The notes beneath the pieces were generated by a model that worked only from the letters and a program-made list of their open reading frames with translations, did no database searches and was not told where the DNA came from. Shown one piece after another: positions 33,199-43,822 of a stretch of DNA of 62,102 nucleotides. Both the position numbers and the translations under genes were made by a program. The DNA is from Antrihabitans cavernicola (GTDB lineage: Bacteria; Actinomycetota; Actinomycetes; Mycobacteriales; Mycobacteriaceae): positions 1 to 62,102 of the forward strand of contig NZ_VLNY01000020.1 in assembly GCF_008297975.1 (NCBI RefSeq). The letters run 5' to 3'. Every line of letters begins with the position of its first letter. The first letter of the stretch is position 1.

Positions 33199-34488
33199 AT
33201 GCGCCTCCCGCGGGTACCACGACTACCCCTGGTGCCCGATCCACTTCGACGGGCACGTATCCCGTCCGACGTGGAATCCGTGATCTCTCGTGCTGCCGAG
33301 GTGGACCCGAGATCGGTCGGGATGACGGTCGACAAGATCGAACACATCTGGAACGGCGTCGTCGACCTCTATCGCGGCGGAGCGCACCGCGCGATCCAGG
33401 TCTGCGTTCGTCGCAGGGGTCAGGTGGTACTCGATCGAAGCATCGGTCACGCCCATGGCAACGGCCCGCGGGACAAACCCGATGACGAAAAGGTCTTGGC
33501 CACAACGGAAACACCGTTCCTCGCTTACTCGGCATCGAAGGCCGTCACAGCGTCGGTCGTCCATCTGCTCGACCAGCGCGGCCAAATCCACATCGGCGAT
33601 CGCGTGGCCGAATACATTCCGGAATTCGCCAAGAACGGCAAGGAATTCATCACGATCGGGCAGGTGCTCGCCCATCGCGCGGGCATGCCGATCCATCCGC
33701 CCGAACTGATGACCCTCGACGCGCTACACGATCGCGAACGGATCCTCCAAGCCTTGTGCGACGCCAAGCCCATCAGCCGAGCGGGCAAACTGCAGGCCTA
33801 TCACGCGCTGAGCGGCGGGTCGATCCTCGGTGAGATCGTGCACCGGGTGACAGACAAGAACATTCGGGACTATCTGGGCTCGGAAATCCTGTCGCCACTG
33901 GGATTCCGCTGGACCAACTACGGCGTTTCGCTCGACGATGTCGGCAAGGTCGCCACCAATTACGTCACCGGTCCACCGGCGCTTCCTCCGGTCTCGACGA
34001 TGGTGAACCGCCTGCTGGGCGTTTCGACCAGCCAGGCGGTGGAGATGAGCAACGATCCCCGCTTCCTCACCAGCATTCTTCCCGCGGGCAGCGTCGTCAC
34101 CACGGCAAACGAATTGTCGCGTTTCTTCGAATTACTGCGTGCAGGCGGCGAATTGGACGGCGTCCGGATATTCGAACCGCGCACCATCCGACGTGCGATT
34201 TCCGAGCAGTCGTTCCTCGAAGTGGACTTCACGCTCGCATTCCCGGTGCGCTACAGCTACGGATTCATGCTGGGCGGCAAACACTTCAGCCTGTTCGGTC
34301 CCGACACCATGAGCACCTTCGGACATTTGGGATATACGAACATCCTGGGGTGGGCCGACCCGGACCGGGAACTGTCCGTCGGTTTGATCACCAGCGGCAA
34401 GCCCGTAATCTATCCCGAGGTATTCAGCTGGCTTGGAGTGCCGGCACGCATCGGGGCTTCGGCACCGAAGACCGGATCACCGCGCTAG
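33199..34488 (+). CDS. Beta-lactamase-related serine hydrolase (class C/EstB fold)
   Basis: A 429-residue protein of the beta-lactamase/esterase family. The active-site SxxK is in AYSASKAVTASVVHLLDQRG near residue 112. GQVLAHRAGMPIH and GSILGEIVHRVT follow. The third motif region is FGHLGYTNILGWADP near 374. The expected second-motif YxN is YHAL, so Asn or Ser is missing there. Such enzymes are esterases or lipases in mycobacteria; a true beta-lactamase is unlikely. No signal peptide is visible, so it is probably cytoplasmic. Confidence 0.82.
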   Translation: MRLPRVPRLPLVPDPLRRARIPSDVESVISRAAEVDPRSVGMTVDKIEHIWNGVVDLYRGGAHRAIQVCVRRRGQVVLDRSIGHAHGNGPRDKPDDEKVLATTETPFLAYSASKAVTASVVHLLDQRGQIHIGDRVAEYIPEFAKNGKEFITIGQVLAHRAGMPIHPPELMTLDALHDRERILQALCDAKPISRAGKLQAYHALSGGSILGEIVHRVTDKNIRDYLGSEILSPLGFRWTNYGVSLDDVGKVATNYVTGPPALPPVSTMVNRLLGVSTSQAVEMSNDPRFLTSILPAGSVVTTANELSRFFELLRAGGELDGVRIFEPRTIRRAISEQSFLEVDFTLAFPVRYSYGFMLGGKHFSLFGPDTMSTFGHLGYTNILGWADPDRELSVGLITSGKPVIYPEVFSWLGVPARIGASAPKTGSPR

Positions 34489-34584
34489 ATTCTCGTCGAC
34501 ACGAGTGATCGGCTGCGATGTCAAGCCCGCGGAAGTGGGGAATCGACCGCCGTGGTGCCACCAGGCACCATCGGAGGGATGGGG

Positions 34585-35619
34585 ATGGTGTTCATGCGTT
34601 GGTCGAAAACGGCGTTGGTTTGTGCTGCAATGGCAACGATTCTTCTCGGTGGCCAGGCAACCGCGACGGCCGATGACGGGATTGCCCATATCGTCTCCCG
34701 CGCAACGGCATCCACGGACGGCTCGCATCTCGATCACATCGAGCGAGTCGACGACCGACGGATCGACCTCTATGTCTACTCCGCGGCGATGAACAAGGTG
34801 TTCCAGCAGGTGGTCCTTCTGCCGAAGGACACCAGCGCGCCTCGACCGACGCTGTATCTGCTCGACGGCGGCAACGGCGGCGAATCGACCGTGACGTGGC
34901 GGACCCAGACCGATATCGTGCCGTTCTTCGCCGACAAGAACGTCAACGTCGTTCTGCCCATCGGCGGCGAGTTCAGCTATTACACCGACTGGCAGCACGA
35001 CGATCCGGTTCTCGGCAGGAACAAGTGGAAGACGTATCTCACCGAAGAGCTTCCCGCCATTGTCGATTCGGCGCTGGGTACGACGGGCAAGAATGCAATC
35101 GCCGGACTGTCCATGTCCGGAACGTCCGTCCTTGCGCTCGCCGAAGCAGCCCCGAACCTGTATCAGAGTGTCGGCGCGTTCAGTGGTTGCGCGGATACCA
35201 GCTCACCCATCGGGGCTGCGTACGTTTCGACGACGGTCATACCGTCGGGCGGCAATCCCACCAACATGTGGGGCCCGTACGGCAGCCCGGGCTGGGTAGC
35301 GAACGATCCGTACGTGCACGCCGACAAACTTCGCGGCAAGGCGCTGTTCATCTCCAGCGGGAACGGCCTGCCCGGACCACACGACACGCTGAACGATCCA
35401 TCGGTCGACGGACAATTGCGACAGCTGGGTGTGCAGATCGGAGTGGGCGGCGTCATCGAAGCCGCGACGAACGAGTGCACCCACCGCCTCGCCGGACGAC
35501 TGGATTCGTTGGGCATACCGGCGACCTTCAGCTTCCCACCCGGAACCCACTCATGGGGCTATTGGCAAGACGCGCTGCACAACTCGTGGCCGGTACTCGG
35601 TTCGGCCATCGGTTCCTGA
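34585..35619 (+). CDS. Antigen 85-like mycolyltransferase/esterase
   Basis: A 344-residue secreted protein. The signal peptide spans about residues 1-29 (KTALVCAAMATILLGGQATA). The alpha/beta-hydrolase core has TLYLLDGGNGGEST near 89, the nucleophile Ser176 in AIAGLSMSGTS, and the catalytic His in FSFPPGTHSWGYW near 325. These match antigen 85 proteins, which transfer mycolic acids to trehalose and arabinogalactan. In place of GxSxG it reads GLSMS. GGAGGG lies a few bases before the ATG at 34585; an ATG at 34594 is also possible. It ends 12 bases from the stop of the convergent NRPS gene. Confidence 0.85.
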   Translation: MVFMRWSKTALVCAAMATILLGGQATATADDGIAHIVSRATASTDGSHLDHIERVDDRRIDLYVYSAAMNKVFQQVVLLPKDTSAPRPTLYLLDGGNGGESTVTWRTQTDIVPFFADKNVNVVLPIGGEFSYYTDWQHDDPVLGRNKWKTYLTEELPAIVDSALGTTGKNAIAGLSMSGTSVLALAEAAPNLYQSVGAFSGCADTSSPIGAAYVSTTVIPSGGNPTNMWGPYGSPGWVANDPYVHADKLRGKALFISSGNGLPGPHDTLNDPSVDGQLRQLGVQIGVGGVIEAATNECTHRLAGRLDSLGIPATFSFPPGTHSWGYWQDALHNSWPVLGSAIGS

Positions 35620-35631
35620 CGCTCGAACCGA

Positions 35632-35890
35632 TCAGAGCGATTGCATCGCCGAGGCCAGCTCGGCCGGATCGTCGCCGAGTTCGGGGACCAGCGACAGCAG
35701 CGCCATCGTCAAGGCAGCCGCACCGGTCACGCCCGTTGCCGCCAACGATGCGGCGAGAGCCTCGGTCCGCTCGTTCAGCTCCGCATAGGTGATGCGGTGG
35801 CCGTGCAGATCGATCGCGATCGCATCGGGCTGCTGCACGGCCAGTGCTGCGATGTCCGTCGGCGAGCCTGGGTCCGGAGCAGTGTCGAAC
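35632..35890 (-). other. Truncated adenylation domain at the C terminus of the NRPS
   Basis: After C3 the protein continues with [20 protein letters not shown] and [18 protein letters not shown], which is the normal start of an A domain including core motif A1. It then changes to a short tail, [20 protein letters not shown] and so on, and stops. All later A motifs and a carrier domain are absent. It is either the remnant of a deleted module or a functional tail. Confidence 0.85.
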
Positions 35891-38800
35891 CCCATCTCGG
35901 CACGCTCGGCGCTGCTCAGAATGTCGATGTCACCGACCGGCACGTCGACGTCGTCGACCACCGACTCGAGCACGCGGACGAACCTGCCCGCAAAGTTTTC
36001 GACCGTAGAGCGATCGAACAGTGCAGTCGCATAGACGAACTCGGCATCGATCTGCCCAGGCACATCGTGATCATCGAACTGTTCGTTCAAGGTCAGCTGT
36101 AGATCGACCTGCGCGGCTACGGCTGCCACGTCCATCTGCGAGACGGTGAGACCGGGCAGCTGCAGCTCCGGCCGCTGCGTGTTCTGCAGGGCGAGAATGA
36201 CCTGAAAAAACGGTGAGTACGCAGGCGACCGCGGCGGATTCAGCTGCTGCACCAGCATTTCGAACGGCACGTCCGCGTTCGCGAACGCCGCCAGGTCGGC
36301 CGCGCGCGCGGCGGCAACGACATCGCGGAACGACGCTCCGCCGTCCACTCGCGTTCGAAGCACCAACGTGTTCACGAACATGCCAACCGCGTCGTCCAGA
36401 TCGGCATGACCCCGCCCTGCAACGGGTGCACCGACGACGATGTCGGCACTACCGCTCAACCTGGCCAGCAGCACCGAGAACGCGGCGTGAAACACCATGA
36501 ACAACGTAGAGTTCTGGCTTCGTGCCAGCGCATTCAGCGATCGTTGCAGGTCGGTGGAGATGGTGAAGCGGACCGTGTCGCCGTCGGACGACCTGGCGTG
36601 CAGTCGCGGTCGGTCCGTCGGCAGCTCCAGCACGCCGGGCGCGCCGGCGAGAGCCTCTCGCCAATATCCGACCTGACGATCGAGAGCGGAGCCAGGACCG
36701 CCGTGTCCGAGTGCATCCTTTTGCCACAGTGCGTAATCCACGTACTGAACAGGTAGCGGCTGCCACTGCGGCGCATAACCTGCCAGCCGTGCGGCGTATG
36801 CGACGAACAGGGAGCGCGAGAGGGGTGCCATCGAATATCCGTCGGCCGAAATATGCTGCAGCACAACCGACAAGACGTGGTCATCCGCAGTGAGTCGATA
36901 CAACTCGGCGCGGATCGGCGAGTCGATGGTGACGTCGAAACCCCGGGCGCCGCAGGTCGCGATCCGCTGGTCGAGTGCGGCCGAATCGACTGCGATCGGA
37001 TCGAGCGTGACGCCGGACAACGCGTCGCCTGCGCTCAGCACCACCTGATGCGGCCCGGAATCGCCAAGCGGGTAGACCGTGCGCAACGCCTCGTGCCGTT
37101 GCACCACATCGGCCAGCGCATCGCGAAGCACGGACACATCGAGTTCGCCGGTCAATCGAAGTGCGAAGGAGATGTTGTACGACGACGATTCCGGGTCGGC
37201 CTGATTGATCGTCCACATTCCCGCCTGCGCGAACGACAGTGGGATCTCCAACGGCCGGTCCGCGACGTGAACGAGGGGCGCCACGTCGGATACCGGGGTG
37301 TCGGCGATTCGCTCGGCCAGTGCCGCAACCGTGCCCGCCGCGAACAGTTCGCGTACTTCGACTCGTCGACCGAACGCGACGCCCAGACGGGCGACCACCT
37401 GAGTCGCCGAAAGCGAGTTGCCGCCAAGTTCGAAGAAGCCGTCGAGCACGCTCACCCGCTCGACCCCGAGCACATCGGCGAACACTCCGGCGATGATGTG
37501 CTCGTCCGAGCTGCGCGGAACGACGAACGCGAGATCGGATCCGAATCCCGGGTCCGGCAGCGCCGTCCGATCGAGCTTCCCTACCGGATTGAGCGGAATC
37601 TCTTCCAGTTCAACCACTTTCGTCGGAACCATGTACGCGGGCAGCAGGCTCCGGAGATGATCGGTGACCGCTGCGGAATCGAGAGTGCTCGACGCCGAGG
37701 CGGACACGTACGACACGAGGGCCGAATCGCCCGCGGGAGTATCACGGGCAACGGTGACCGCAAATGCCACGTCGCTGTGGGTGCGCAATGCGGCGTCGAT
37801 CTCACCGAGTTCGATCCGGAAGCCGCGTACCTTCACCTGGAAGTCGGACCGGCCGACGTATTCGAGTGTCAGATCCTTGGTCCATCGCACCAAGTCGCCG
37901 GTCCGATACAGCTGACCACCGGCTCCTCCGAACGGGTCCGCCACGAACCGCGACGCGGTCAGCGCCGCCTTCCCCAGATAGCCTCGCGCACAACCGAGAC
38001 CGGCGATGTACAACTCGCCGATCGCACCGGTCGGGACGGGCCGCAACCTGGAATCGAGTACCACCGCGGACGTACCGCGGATCGGGCCTCCGATCGTCAC
38101 CCGCTCGGCGGAATCGATCGGATCGCTGATGCACACCATGATGGTGGTCTCGGTCGGTCCGTAGCCGTTGTGGAGCCGGCGACCGATAGCCCACTCCCCC
38201 GCCAGATCGGTCGGCAGTTCCTCGCCTCCGGCGACCAGCGTGTGCGGGAAGTCGAGGGCGGCCGGTTGCAGTGACGACAGCACGGTCGGCGTCAGGAAGG
38301 CATGCGTGATGCGCTCGGACGTGAGCAGATCGGCGAGGTCGTCGCCGCCGAGCAATCCGGGCGGTGTGACGACCATCGTGGCTCCCGCACCGACGGCGAG
38401 CAGGAACTCGAGTACCCAAGCGTCGAAGCTCGGCGACGCGAACTGCAAGACCCGCGAATCAGGCTGCACGCCATAGCGTTCACGCTGCTCGGCGGCAAAG
38501 TTCGCAAGACCGCGATGGGTGACCGTGACACCCTTCGGCTTGCCCGTCGACCCAGACGTGTAGATCACGTACGCGGCGTTGTCGGGGGTTGTCGTCGCCT
38601 GCAGTTCGCCGGCTCCGATCGGCTCGTCGGAGCGGAAGGCGAGCTCGGCGATGGTGGCGCCGTCGTCGAGCTCCACCCAGTTCGCCGAACCACCGAGCAC
38701 GCCGCGATGTTCCGACAAGGTGACGCCGAGAGTGGCAGCGGAATCGGTCAGCAGGTGGGCTATGCGTTCGACCGGATGAGTTGCGTCGATCGGCAGCCAC

Positions 38801-41800
38801 GCCGCACCCGTCTTCGCGACCGCCCAGACTGCGATCACCAGGTCGATGCTGCGCGGAAGGCACAGCGCGACAAGCTGTTCCGGCCGCGCACCACGCTCGA
38901 CCAATATCCGCGCCAGGCTGTTGGAGCGTCGGTCCAACTCGCCGTACGTCAGGCTGGTCCCGCCGAGCACCACGGCGGCCGCAGCCGGGTCGGCCGTTGC
39001 GTCGGCAAGCAGTCGCGACAACACCACGGGTTCTGCGCCCGCGCGACCACGCACCGGCGTGAGCGCGGCGAGCTCTGCGGGACAGAGCAGTTCGACATCA
39101 CCGACCATCACCGTCGCGTCAGCGGTCACAGCATCCAGGACGCGAAGAAACCTGTGCGCGAACAGCTCTACCGTGTCCGCGTCGAACAGGTCTGTGGCAT
39201 AACCGAGCTCGGCACGAAGGCCGGTAGCGGTCGATGCGGGAGCACCCAGCTCGGTCAGGGTGACCAGAAGATCGAATTTGGTTGCCGACGACGGCGGATC
39301 GAGCAGTTCGAACTCCACACCGCTCGCCGCGGCCTTGCGTTCGGTGTAGCCCTCGTAGGCGAGAGCGACCTGGACGATCGGCGAATACGACGACGTACGA
39401 GCGGGATTGCACACCTCCACCACGTGCTCGAACGGGACGTCGGCATTGTCGAACGCCTCGAGATCGGCCTCGCGTACTCGCACCAGCAGGTCGGCGAATG
39501 CCTCGCCGAGCTCGATACCGGTACGCAACGCGACGGTGTTGACGAACATCCCGACCATGTCGTCCAACTCGGCGGCACCGCGCCCGGCGACCGGAGTTCC
39601 GACCGCGACGTCGGAGGTACCGCTCACCCGGGCGAGAAGGGCCGCGAGCGCGGCGTGGACCACCATGAACACCGTGACGTTGTGTGCCTGTGCCGTCTGC
39701 TTCAGCCGCTCGTTGAGGTCGGCAGAGATCGTGAACGGCACAGTCGCGCCACGACCTGACGCTTCGGACGGTCGCGGTCGGTCGGTCGCGAGTGGCAGCA
39801 GTTCGGGGACGCCGTGCAATGCGGTTCGCCAGTAGTCGATCTGGTGGGCGAAAACAGATTCCGGATCGTCGGGGTCGCCGAGCACCTCGTGCTGCCACAG
39901 GGTGTAGTCCGCGTATTGCATCGCGAGCCGACTGCCGCCGGGTTCCACACCGCGCACCCGAGTGTCGTAGGCGCCGATCACATCGCGCAGCAACGGCCCG
40001 GTCGATTCGCCGTCGGAACAGATGTGATGCAGCACGACCACCAGCACATGGGTGTGCGGATCGACCTGCAGGAGCCGTACCCTGAGCGGAATCGCGGCGG
40101 CCACGTCGAAGCCTTTGCCGGCGAATACGCCTATGCGACTGTCGATCTCGCCTGCATCGACCGCCTGCGGGGACAGGTCCACGTCGACGAGCGCGTCCGC
40201 GACCGATCCGATCACCTGATGCGGCAGTCCACCGTCCGCCGGAAACACGGTACGTAGCGACTCGTGCCTGCCGAGGACATCCGCGAACGCCGTGGCAAGT
40301 GCGGCGAGGTCGAGTGGCCCGGTGAGCCGCACGATGCCTGGCACGTTGTATGCCGCGGACGCCGGGTCGAACTGGTTGACCAGCCACATTCGCTGCTGCG
40401 CGGAGGACAGCGGGATCCGAGCCGGTCGTTCGCGGGCGACAAGTGCGGGCGGGGCGCCGGTTCCCGCGTGGGTACCCGCTCGTGCTGCGATCGCCGACAC
40501 TGTCGGCGCGTCGAACAGTTCACGCACGCTGATGCGCGTGTCGAGAGCCGCGCCCAGTCTCGACACCACGTGAGTCGCCGACAGCGAATCGCCGCCCAGC
40601 TCGAAGAAGTGGTCGTCGCGGCCAACCCGATCATGCTGCAGGACATCGGCATACACGCCTGCCACGATCTCTTCCAAGGGCGTCGCAGGTGCGCGGTACG
40701 TGCGTGCTTGCCGTTCCGGTTCGGGCAACGCCGAGCGATCGATTTTCCCGACCGGCGTCAAAGGCAGCTGCGCCAGCACCATGATGGTTGTCGGAACCAT
40801 GTGCGCGGGAAGAGTTTTCGCAAGCGCGTCGGCCAGGCGGTCCACATCGATTGCTGCACCGACGATGTAGGACACCAGCGTCACAGCACCTGCGGTATTC
40901 GCATTGCCGACGGTGACGGCCGACTCCACCTGCGGGTGTTCGACGAGTGCGGCATCGATCTCGCCCAGTTCGACACGGAACCCGCGGATCTTGAGTTGGA
41001 AATCGTTGCGCCCGGAGTATTCGAGTTCGCCCGTTTGCCGAAGGCGCACAACATCTCCGGTCCGGTACATCCGCTGTCCGGCTACGAACGGACTGGCGAC
41101 GAAGCGATCGGCGGTCGTCGCCGATCGTGCGTGATAGCCGCGCGCCAGTTGCGGGCCGGCGAGGTAGAGCTCCCCCGCGACCCCGACGGGCACCGGCTTC
41201 AGCCGACGATCGAGAACGACGGCGCCGACACCGGGCACCGCGTCACCGATGGTGACCGGCGTTCCAGGCGTCAATGCGGTTGTGGTCGCGAGAATGGTTG
41301 CCTCGGTAGGCCCGTAGCCGTTGAAGAAGCGTCTTCCGGTCCCCCACTGCTGCACGAGTACGGGACTGATCGCCTCACCGGCGCCGACCACCACCTCGAG
41401 CTCGTGCAAGCCGGCGGGGTCGACTGTCGACAGGGCGCCCGGCGTGATGATCAGGTGCGAAACATGCTCGCGCCGCAGCAGATCGGACAGTTCGGCGCCA
41501 CCGAAGACGGGGGGCGGGACGACGACCAGCGTCGCACCGGCCGTGAACGTCACCAGCATCTCGAGAATCGAGACATCGAAGCTGGGCGAGCACACATGCG
41601 CGACACGGGAATCGGGGACGACACCGAATTCGACGCGCTCCGCATCTGCCAGACCGGCAAGGCCTCGATGGGTGACGACGACACCCTTCGGCAGGCCCGT
41701 CGAACCGGAGGTGTAGATCAGATACGCGGCATGCTCGGGCCGCACGCGACGAACCCGATCGGCATCGGACACCGGCGCCGAGCTGTGCTGCGAGACATCG

Positions 41801-43554
41801 GTGCGGTCGATCGGCAGCCAGTGGATGTCCGTCGGCAACGCGTCCATCGACGCACCGACCGTCAGGCCCGTCCTCGCACCCGAATCGGAGACCATGTGCG
41901 CGATCCGCTCGGCCGGGTAGTTCGGGTCGATCGGGGCAAACGCGGCACCGGTTTTCGCCACCGCCCAGACCGCGAGCACCGATTCGATCGAGCGCGGTAT
42001 CGCCACCGCGACCACGTCCTCGGCGCCGACCCCTCGATCGATCAGCGTGCGAGCCAGCTGTGACGATCGCTCGTCGAGTTCGCCGTACGTCATGGTCCGA
42101 TCAGCCGCCGTGACGGCGAGCGCAGCCGCGTCGGTGAACGTCGTCAGCAGGTCCGGAAGCAACTCGACCGGCGTATCGGCGACGTCGACGCGTGCGACAA
42201 GCTCGGCGCGCTCGCACTCTGTGAGTACATCGAGCGATGCCACCTCGGTTGTGGTCGCGACGGTGAGAAAGCGCTCGAGCAGCAGCAGGAAGCGCGACCG
42301 GTATCCGGTGAGCTCCGCCTCGTCGTAGTTGTTGGGATTGCCGTGGAAGTCGACGGAAATAGGCGCGTCGGGGCCGCTTTGATACAGGTTGATCCGCAGG
42401 TCGTCGAGAGCGCCCGAGGTGAGGATGTTGTAGCGCCCGATGGAGTCGCCGAACTTGATCTCGGTATCGAAGAACATCATGTTGACCGACGGTCCGAACG
42501 AACCGGTGTGCGGATCCGCGAGACCGGCGTCGCGACGAATGTCTTCGTACCGGTATCGCTGGTGGCGCAGCGCTCCGGTGATGTCGAGGGAGGTACGGGC
42601 GATCAGATCGCTGACGCTCACGCCGGGACCACACCGCAGCACGATCGGCACGGTGTTCGCGACCATGCCACCCGAGCGCTTCAACGCCATGGTCGTTCGG
42701 CCGGTGACCGGCAGCGTGACCATGGTGGAATCGGTGCCGGTCATCTTGGTCAGGAACACCCCGATAGCCGCAAGGAGCACCTGAGCAGGACTGACTTCGA
42801 GTTGCTTGGCCACCAACGCCAGGTCGGCTGCCACGGTGTCCGGCAGTTCGCCCTCGGCAAGCCTGTTATACGGGGCGGGACCCCCGCTGCGACCCGAGAG
42901 GTTGACCACTACCGGCAGGTCAGCGGTCTGCTCGGCCCAATATCGAGCATCCGTCTCGAACCGGCTCGACGCCCGATACTTCTGTTCGGCCTCGTTGAGA
43001 TCACGCAGGGGCAGGCCTCGAAACACATCGGGTTCGCGGCCGGCCAGCGCCGCTTCGTAGCGATGCGCGGTGCGGGTGGTCAGCGTCAACCCGGCATAAC
43101 CGTCGATGGCGATGTGGTGCATCCGCCCGTACCAGTAGTAGTGATCGACGCCGATTTTCAGGATCGCCATCACGGCGAGCCCATCTCGGGTGAGGTCGAG
43201 CGGCTTCAGGTAGTCGGCGCGCATCCACTCGAGTGCAGCGATAGCTGGGTCGTTGTCGGAGGTGGTGAAATCCAGCCGCTCGACGACTTGCACCATCTCG
43301 TCGTCGACCCACTGATACGGCGTGCCGTCGATCTCGGTAAGCCGCAGGTATCCCGTTCCCATCTCGCGGGCGGCCGCAAGACAGGCATCGGTGAACGTGT
43401 CGAGATCGAGTTCGCCACGGATTTCCACGTACTGCGCGACGTTGATCGGGAATTCGTCCGTCAGGTGCTCGGCGTACCAGACTCCCTGTTGCGCCGCGGA
43501 CAACGGAAAAATGTTGCCAGGAACGCCCTTTGCTGCCGATAGATCCGGCCCCAT
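35632..43554 (-). CDS. Non-ribosomal peptide synthetase, C-A-PCP-C-A-PCP-C plus A-domain stub
   Basis: About 2640 residues. Approximate DNA spans: C1 43520-42200, A1 42160-40740, PCP1 near 40590 (GGDSLSAT), C2 40430-39080, A2 39030-37570, PCP2 near 37415 (GGNSLSAT), C3 37250-35900, A stub 35890-35635. C1 begins [16 protein letters not shown] and has [11 protein letters not shown] with [12 protein letters not shown], the pattern of starter-type C domains as in EntF/DhbF, which take an acyl or aryl starter. C2 has HHICSDG, C3 has QHISADG. By-eye selectivity codes are DVLIVAGILK (A1) and DALFVGGIMK (A2); I cannot assign them. No E or TE domain. The ATG at 43554 follows GAGGGGG; an ATG at 43617 lies inside a hairpin. 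Confidence 0.9.
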   Translation of the reverse strand: MGPDLSAAKGVPGNIFPLSAAQQGVWYAEHLTDEFPINVAQYVEIRGELDLDTFTDACLAAAREMGTGYLRLTEIDGTPYQWVDDEMVQVVERLDFTTSDNDPAIAALEWMRADYLKPLDLTRDGLAVMAILKIGVDHYYWYGRMHHIAIDGYAGLTLTTRTAHRYEAALAGREPDVFRGLPLRDLNEAEQKYRASSRFETDARYWAEQTADLPVVVNLSGRSGGPAPYNRLAEGELPDTVAADLALVAKQLEVSPAQVLLAAIGVFLTKMTGTDSTMVTLPVTGRTTMALKRSGGMVANTVPIVLRCGPGVSVSDLIARTSLDITGALRHQRYRYEDIRRDAGLADPHTGSFGPSVNMMFFDTEIKFGDSIGRYNILTSGALDDLRINLYQSGPDAPISVDFHGNPNNYDEAELTGYRSRFLLLLERFLTVATTTEVASLDVLTECERAELVARVDVADTPVELLPDLLTTFTDAAALAVTAADRTMTYGELDERSSQLARTLIDRGVGAEDVVAVAIPRSIESVLAVWAVAKTGAAFAPIDPNYPAERIAHMVSDSGARTGLTVGASMDALPTDIHWLPIDRTDVSQHSSAPVSDADRVRRVRPEHAAYLIYTSGSTGLPKGVVVTHRGLAGLADAERVEFGVVPDSRVAHVCSPSFDVSILEMLVTFTAGATLVVVPPPVFGGAELSDLLRREHVSHLIITPGALSTVDPAGLHELEVVVGAGEAISPVLVQQWGTGRRFFNGYGPTEATILATTTALTPGTPVTIGDAVPGVGAVVLDRRLKPVPVGVAGELYLAGPQLARGYHARSATTADRFVASPFVAGQRMYRTGDVVRLRQTGELEYSGRNDFQLKIRGFRVELGEIDAALVEHPQVESAVTVGNANTAGAVTLVSYIVGAAIDVDRLADALAKTLPAHMVPTTIMVLAQLPLTPVGKIDRSALPEPERQARTYRAPATPLEEIVAGVYADVLQHDRVGRDDHFFELGGDSLSATHVVSRLGAALDTRISVRELFDAPTVSAIAARAGTHAGTGAPPALVARERPARIPLSSAQQRMWLVNQFDPASAAYNVPGIVRLTGPLDLAALATAFADVLGRHESLRTVFPADGGLPHQVIGSVADALVDVDLSPQAVDAGEIDSRIGVFAGKGFDVAAAIPLRVRLLQVDPHTHVLVVVLHHICSDGESTGPLLRDVIGAYDTRVRGVEPGGSRLAMQYADYTLWQHEVLGDPDDPESVFAHQIDYWRTALHGVPELLPLATDRPRPSEASGRGATVPFTISADLNERLKQTAQAHNVTVFMVVHAALAALLARVSGTSDVAVGTPVAGRGAAELDDMVGMFVNTVALRTGIELGEAFADLLVRVREADLEAFDNADVPFEHVVEVCNPARTSSYSPIVQVALAYEGYTERKAAASGVEFELLDPPSSATKFDLLVTLTELGAPASTATGLRAELGYATDLFDADTVELFAHRFLRVLDAVTADATVMVGDVELLCPAELAALTPVRGRAGAEPVVLSRLLADATADPAAAAVVLGGTSLTYGELDRRSNSLARILVERGARPEQLVALCLPRSIDLVIAVWAVAKTGAAWLPIDATHPVERIAHLLTDSAATLGVTLSEHRGVLGGSANWVELDDGATIAELAFRSDEPIGAGELQATTTPDNAAYVIYTSGSTGKPKGVTVTHRGLANFAAEQRERYGVQPDSRVLQFASPSFDAWVLEFLLAVGAGATMVVTPPGLLGGDDLADLLTSERITHAFLTPTVLSSLQPAALDFPHTLVAGGEELPTDLAGEWAIGRRLHNGYGPTETTIMVCISDPIDSAERVTIGGPIRGTSAVVLDSRLRPVPTGAIGELYIAGLGCARGYLGKAALTASRFVADPFGGAGGQLYRTGDLVRWTKDLTLEYVGRSDFQVKVRGFRIELGEIDAALRTHSDVAFAVTVARDTPAGDSALVSYVSASASSTLDSAAVTDHLRSLLPAYMVPTKVVELEEIPLNPVGKLDRTALPDPGFGSDLAFVVPRSSDEHIIAGVFADVLGVERVSVLDGFFELGGNSLSATQVVARLGVAFGRRVEVRELFAAGTVAALAERIADTPVSDVAPLVHVADRPLEIPLSFAQAGMWTINQADPESSSYNISFALRLTGELDVSVLRDALADVVQRHEALRTVYPLGDSGPHQVVLSAGDALSGVTLDPIAVDSAALDQRIATCGARGFDVTIDSPIRAELYRLTADDHVLSVVLQHISADGYSMAPLSRSLFVAYAARLAGYAPQWQPLPVQYVDYALWQKDALGHGGPGSALDRQVGYWREALAGAPGVLELPTDRPRLHARSSDGDTVRFTISTDLQRSLNALARSQNSTLFMVFHAAFSVLLARLSGSADIVVGAPVAGRGHADLDDAVGMFVNTLVLRTRVDGGASFRDVVAAARAADLAAFANADVPFEMLVQQLNPPRSPAYSPFFQVILALQNTQRPELQLPGLTVSQMDVAAVAAQVDLQLTLNEQFDDHDVPGQIDAEFVYATALFDRSTVENFAGRFVRVLESVVDDVDVPVGDIDILSSAERAEMGFDTAPDPGSPTDIAALAVQQPDAIAIDLHGHRITYAELNERTEALAASLAATGVTGAAALTMALLSLVPELGDDPAELASAMQSL

Positions 43555-43611
43555 CGAGTGCCCCCTCACATAATCGACATATTCGCGAAAGGTGTGTCCG
43601 TTTCGTGGCAA

Positions 43612-43651
43612 ATGCATCGCGCCCCCAGCGATGCATCCACCTTCGACTATA
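43612..43651 (-). promoter_or_regulatory. Leader hairpin and -10-like element before the downstream NRPS gene
   Basis: ATGCATCGC (43612-43620) and GCGATGCAT (43628-43636) form a perfect 9-base-pair stem with a 7-base loop. On the minus strand a TATAGT hexamer (43646-43651) precedes it. If that is the -10, the hairpin would lie near the 5' end of the mRNA, 58 bases ahead of the ATG at 43554. No IdeR-like box is visible in this 268-base gap (43555-43822). Confidence 0.45.
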
Positions 43652-43822
43652 CCGACGACCGGTTGGACGACCGTCCACAACCGCATGGCCATTTCGGCTT
43701 GTTACCAAGCTAATTGGGACTTCGAGTCGGATACAGCCCCAAAAAACGTGGGCAGCACAAGGGAGATCGGACATTTAGCGAAATGGTCGTGCGAATTCCA
43801 GTGATCTCCAACCGAATACGGA

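Noticed and set aside
33199-34488. True class C beta-lactamase
   Set aside because: No signal peptide and no YxN motif; better explained as an esterase of the same fold.
35632-35890. Frameshift or sequencing error as the cause of the short A domain
   Set aside because: I did not find later A-domain motifs in another frame before the mycolyltransferase gene, which starts its own conserved C terminus 12 bases away; there is no room for the missing part.
40264-42063. A 599-residue plus-strand frame opposite the NRPS adenylation domain, and similar ones at 36853-38274 and 54551-56680
   Set aside because: All run opposite conserved A domains and are explained by GC-biased third positions on the coding strand.
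32204-43715. The shared word AAGCTAATTGG near 32206 and 43707
   Set aside because: An 11-base match occurring twice, in unrelated contexts, without symmetry or partner features; likely chance.
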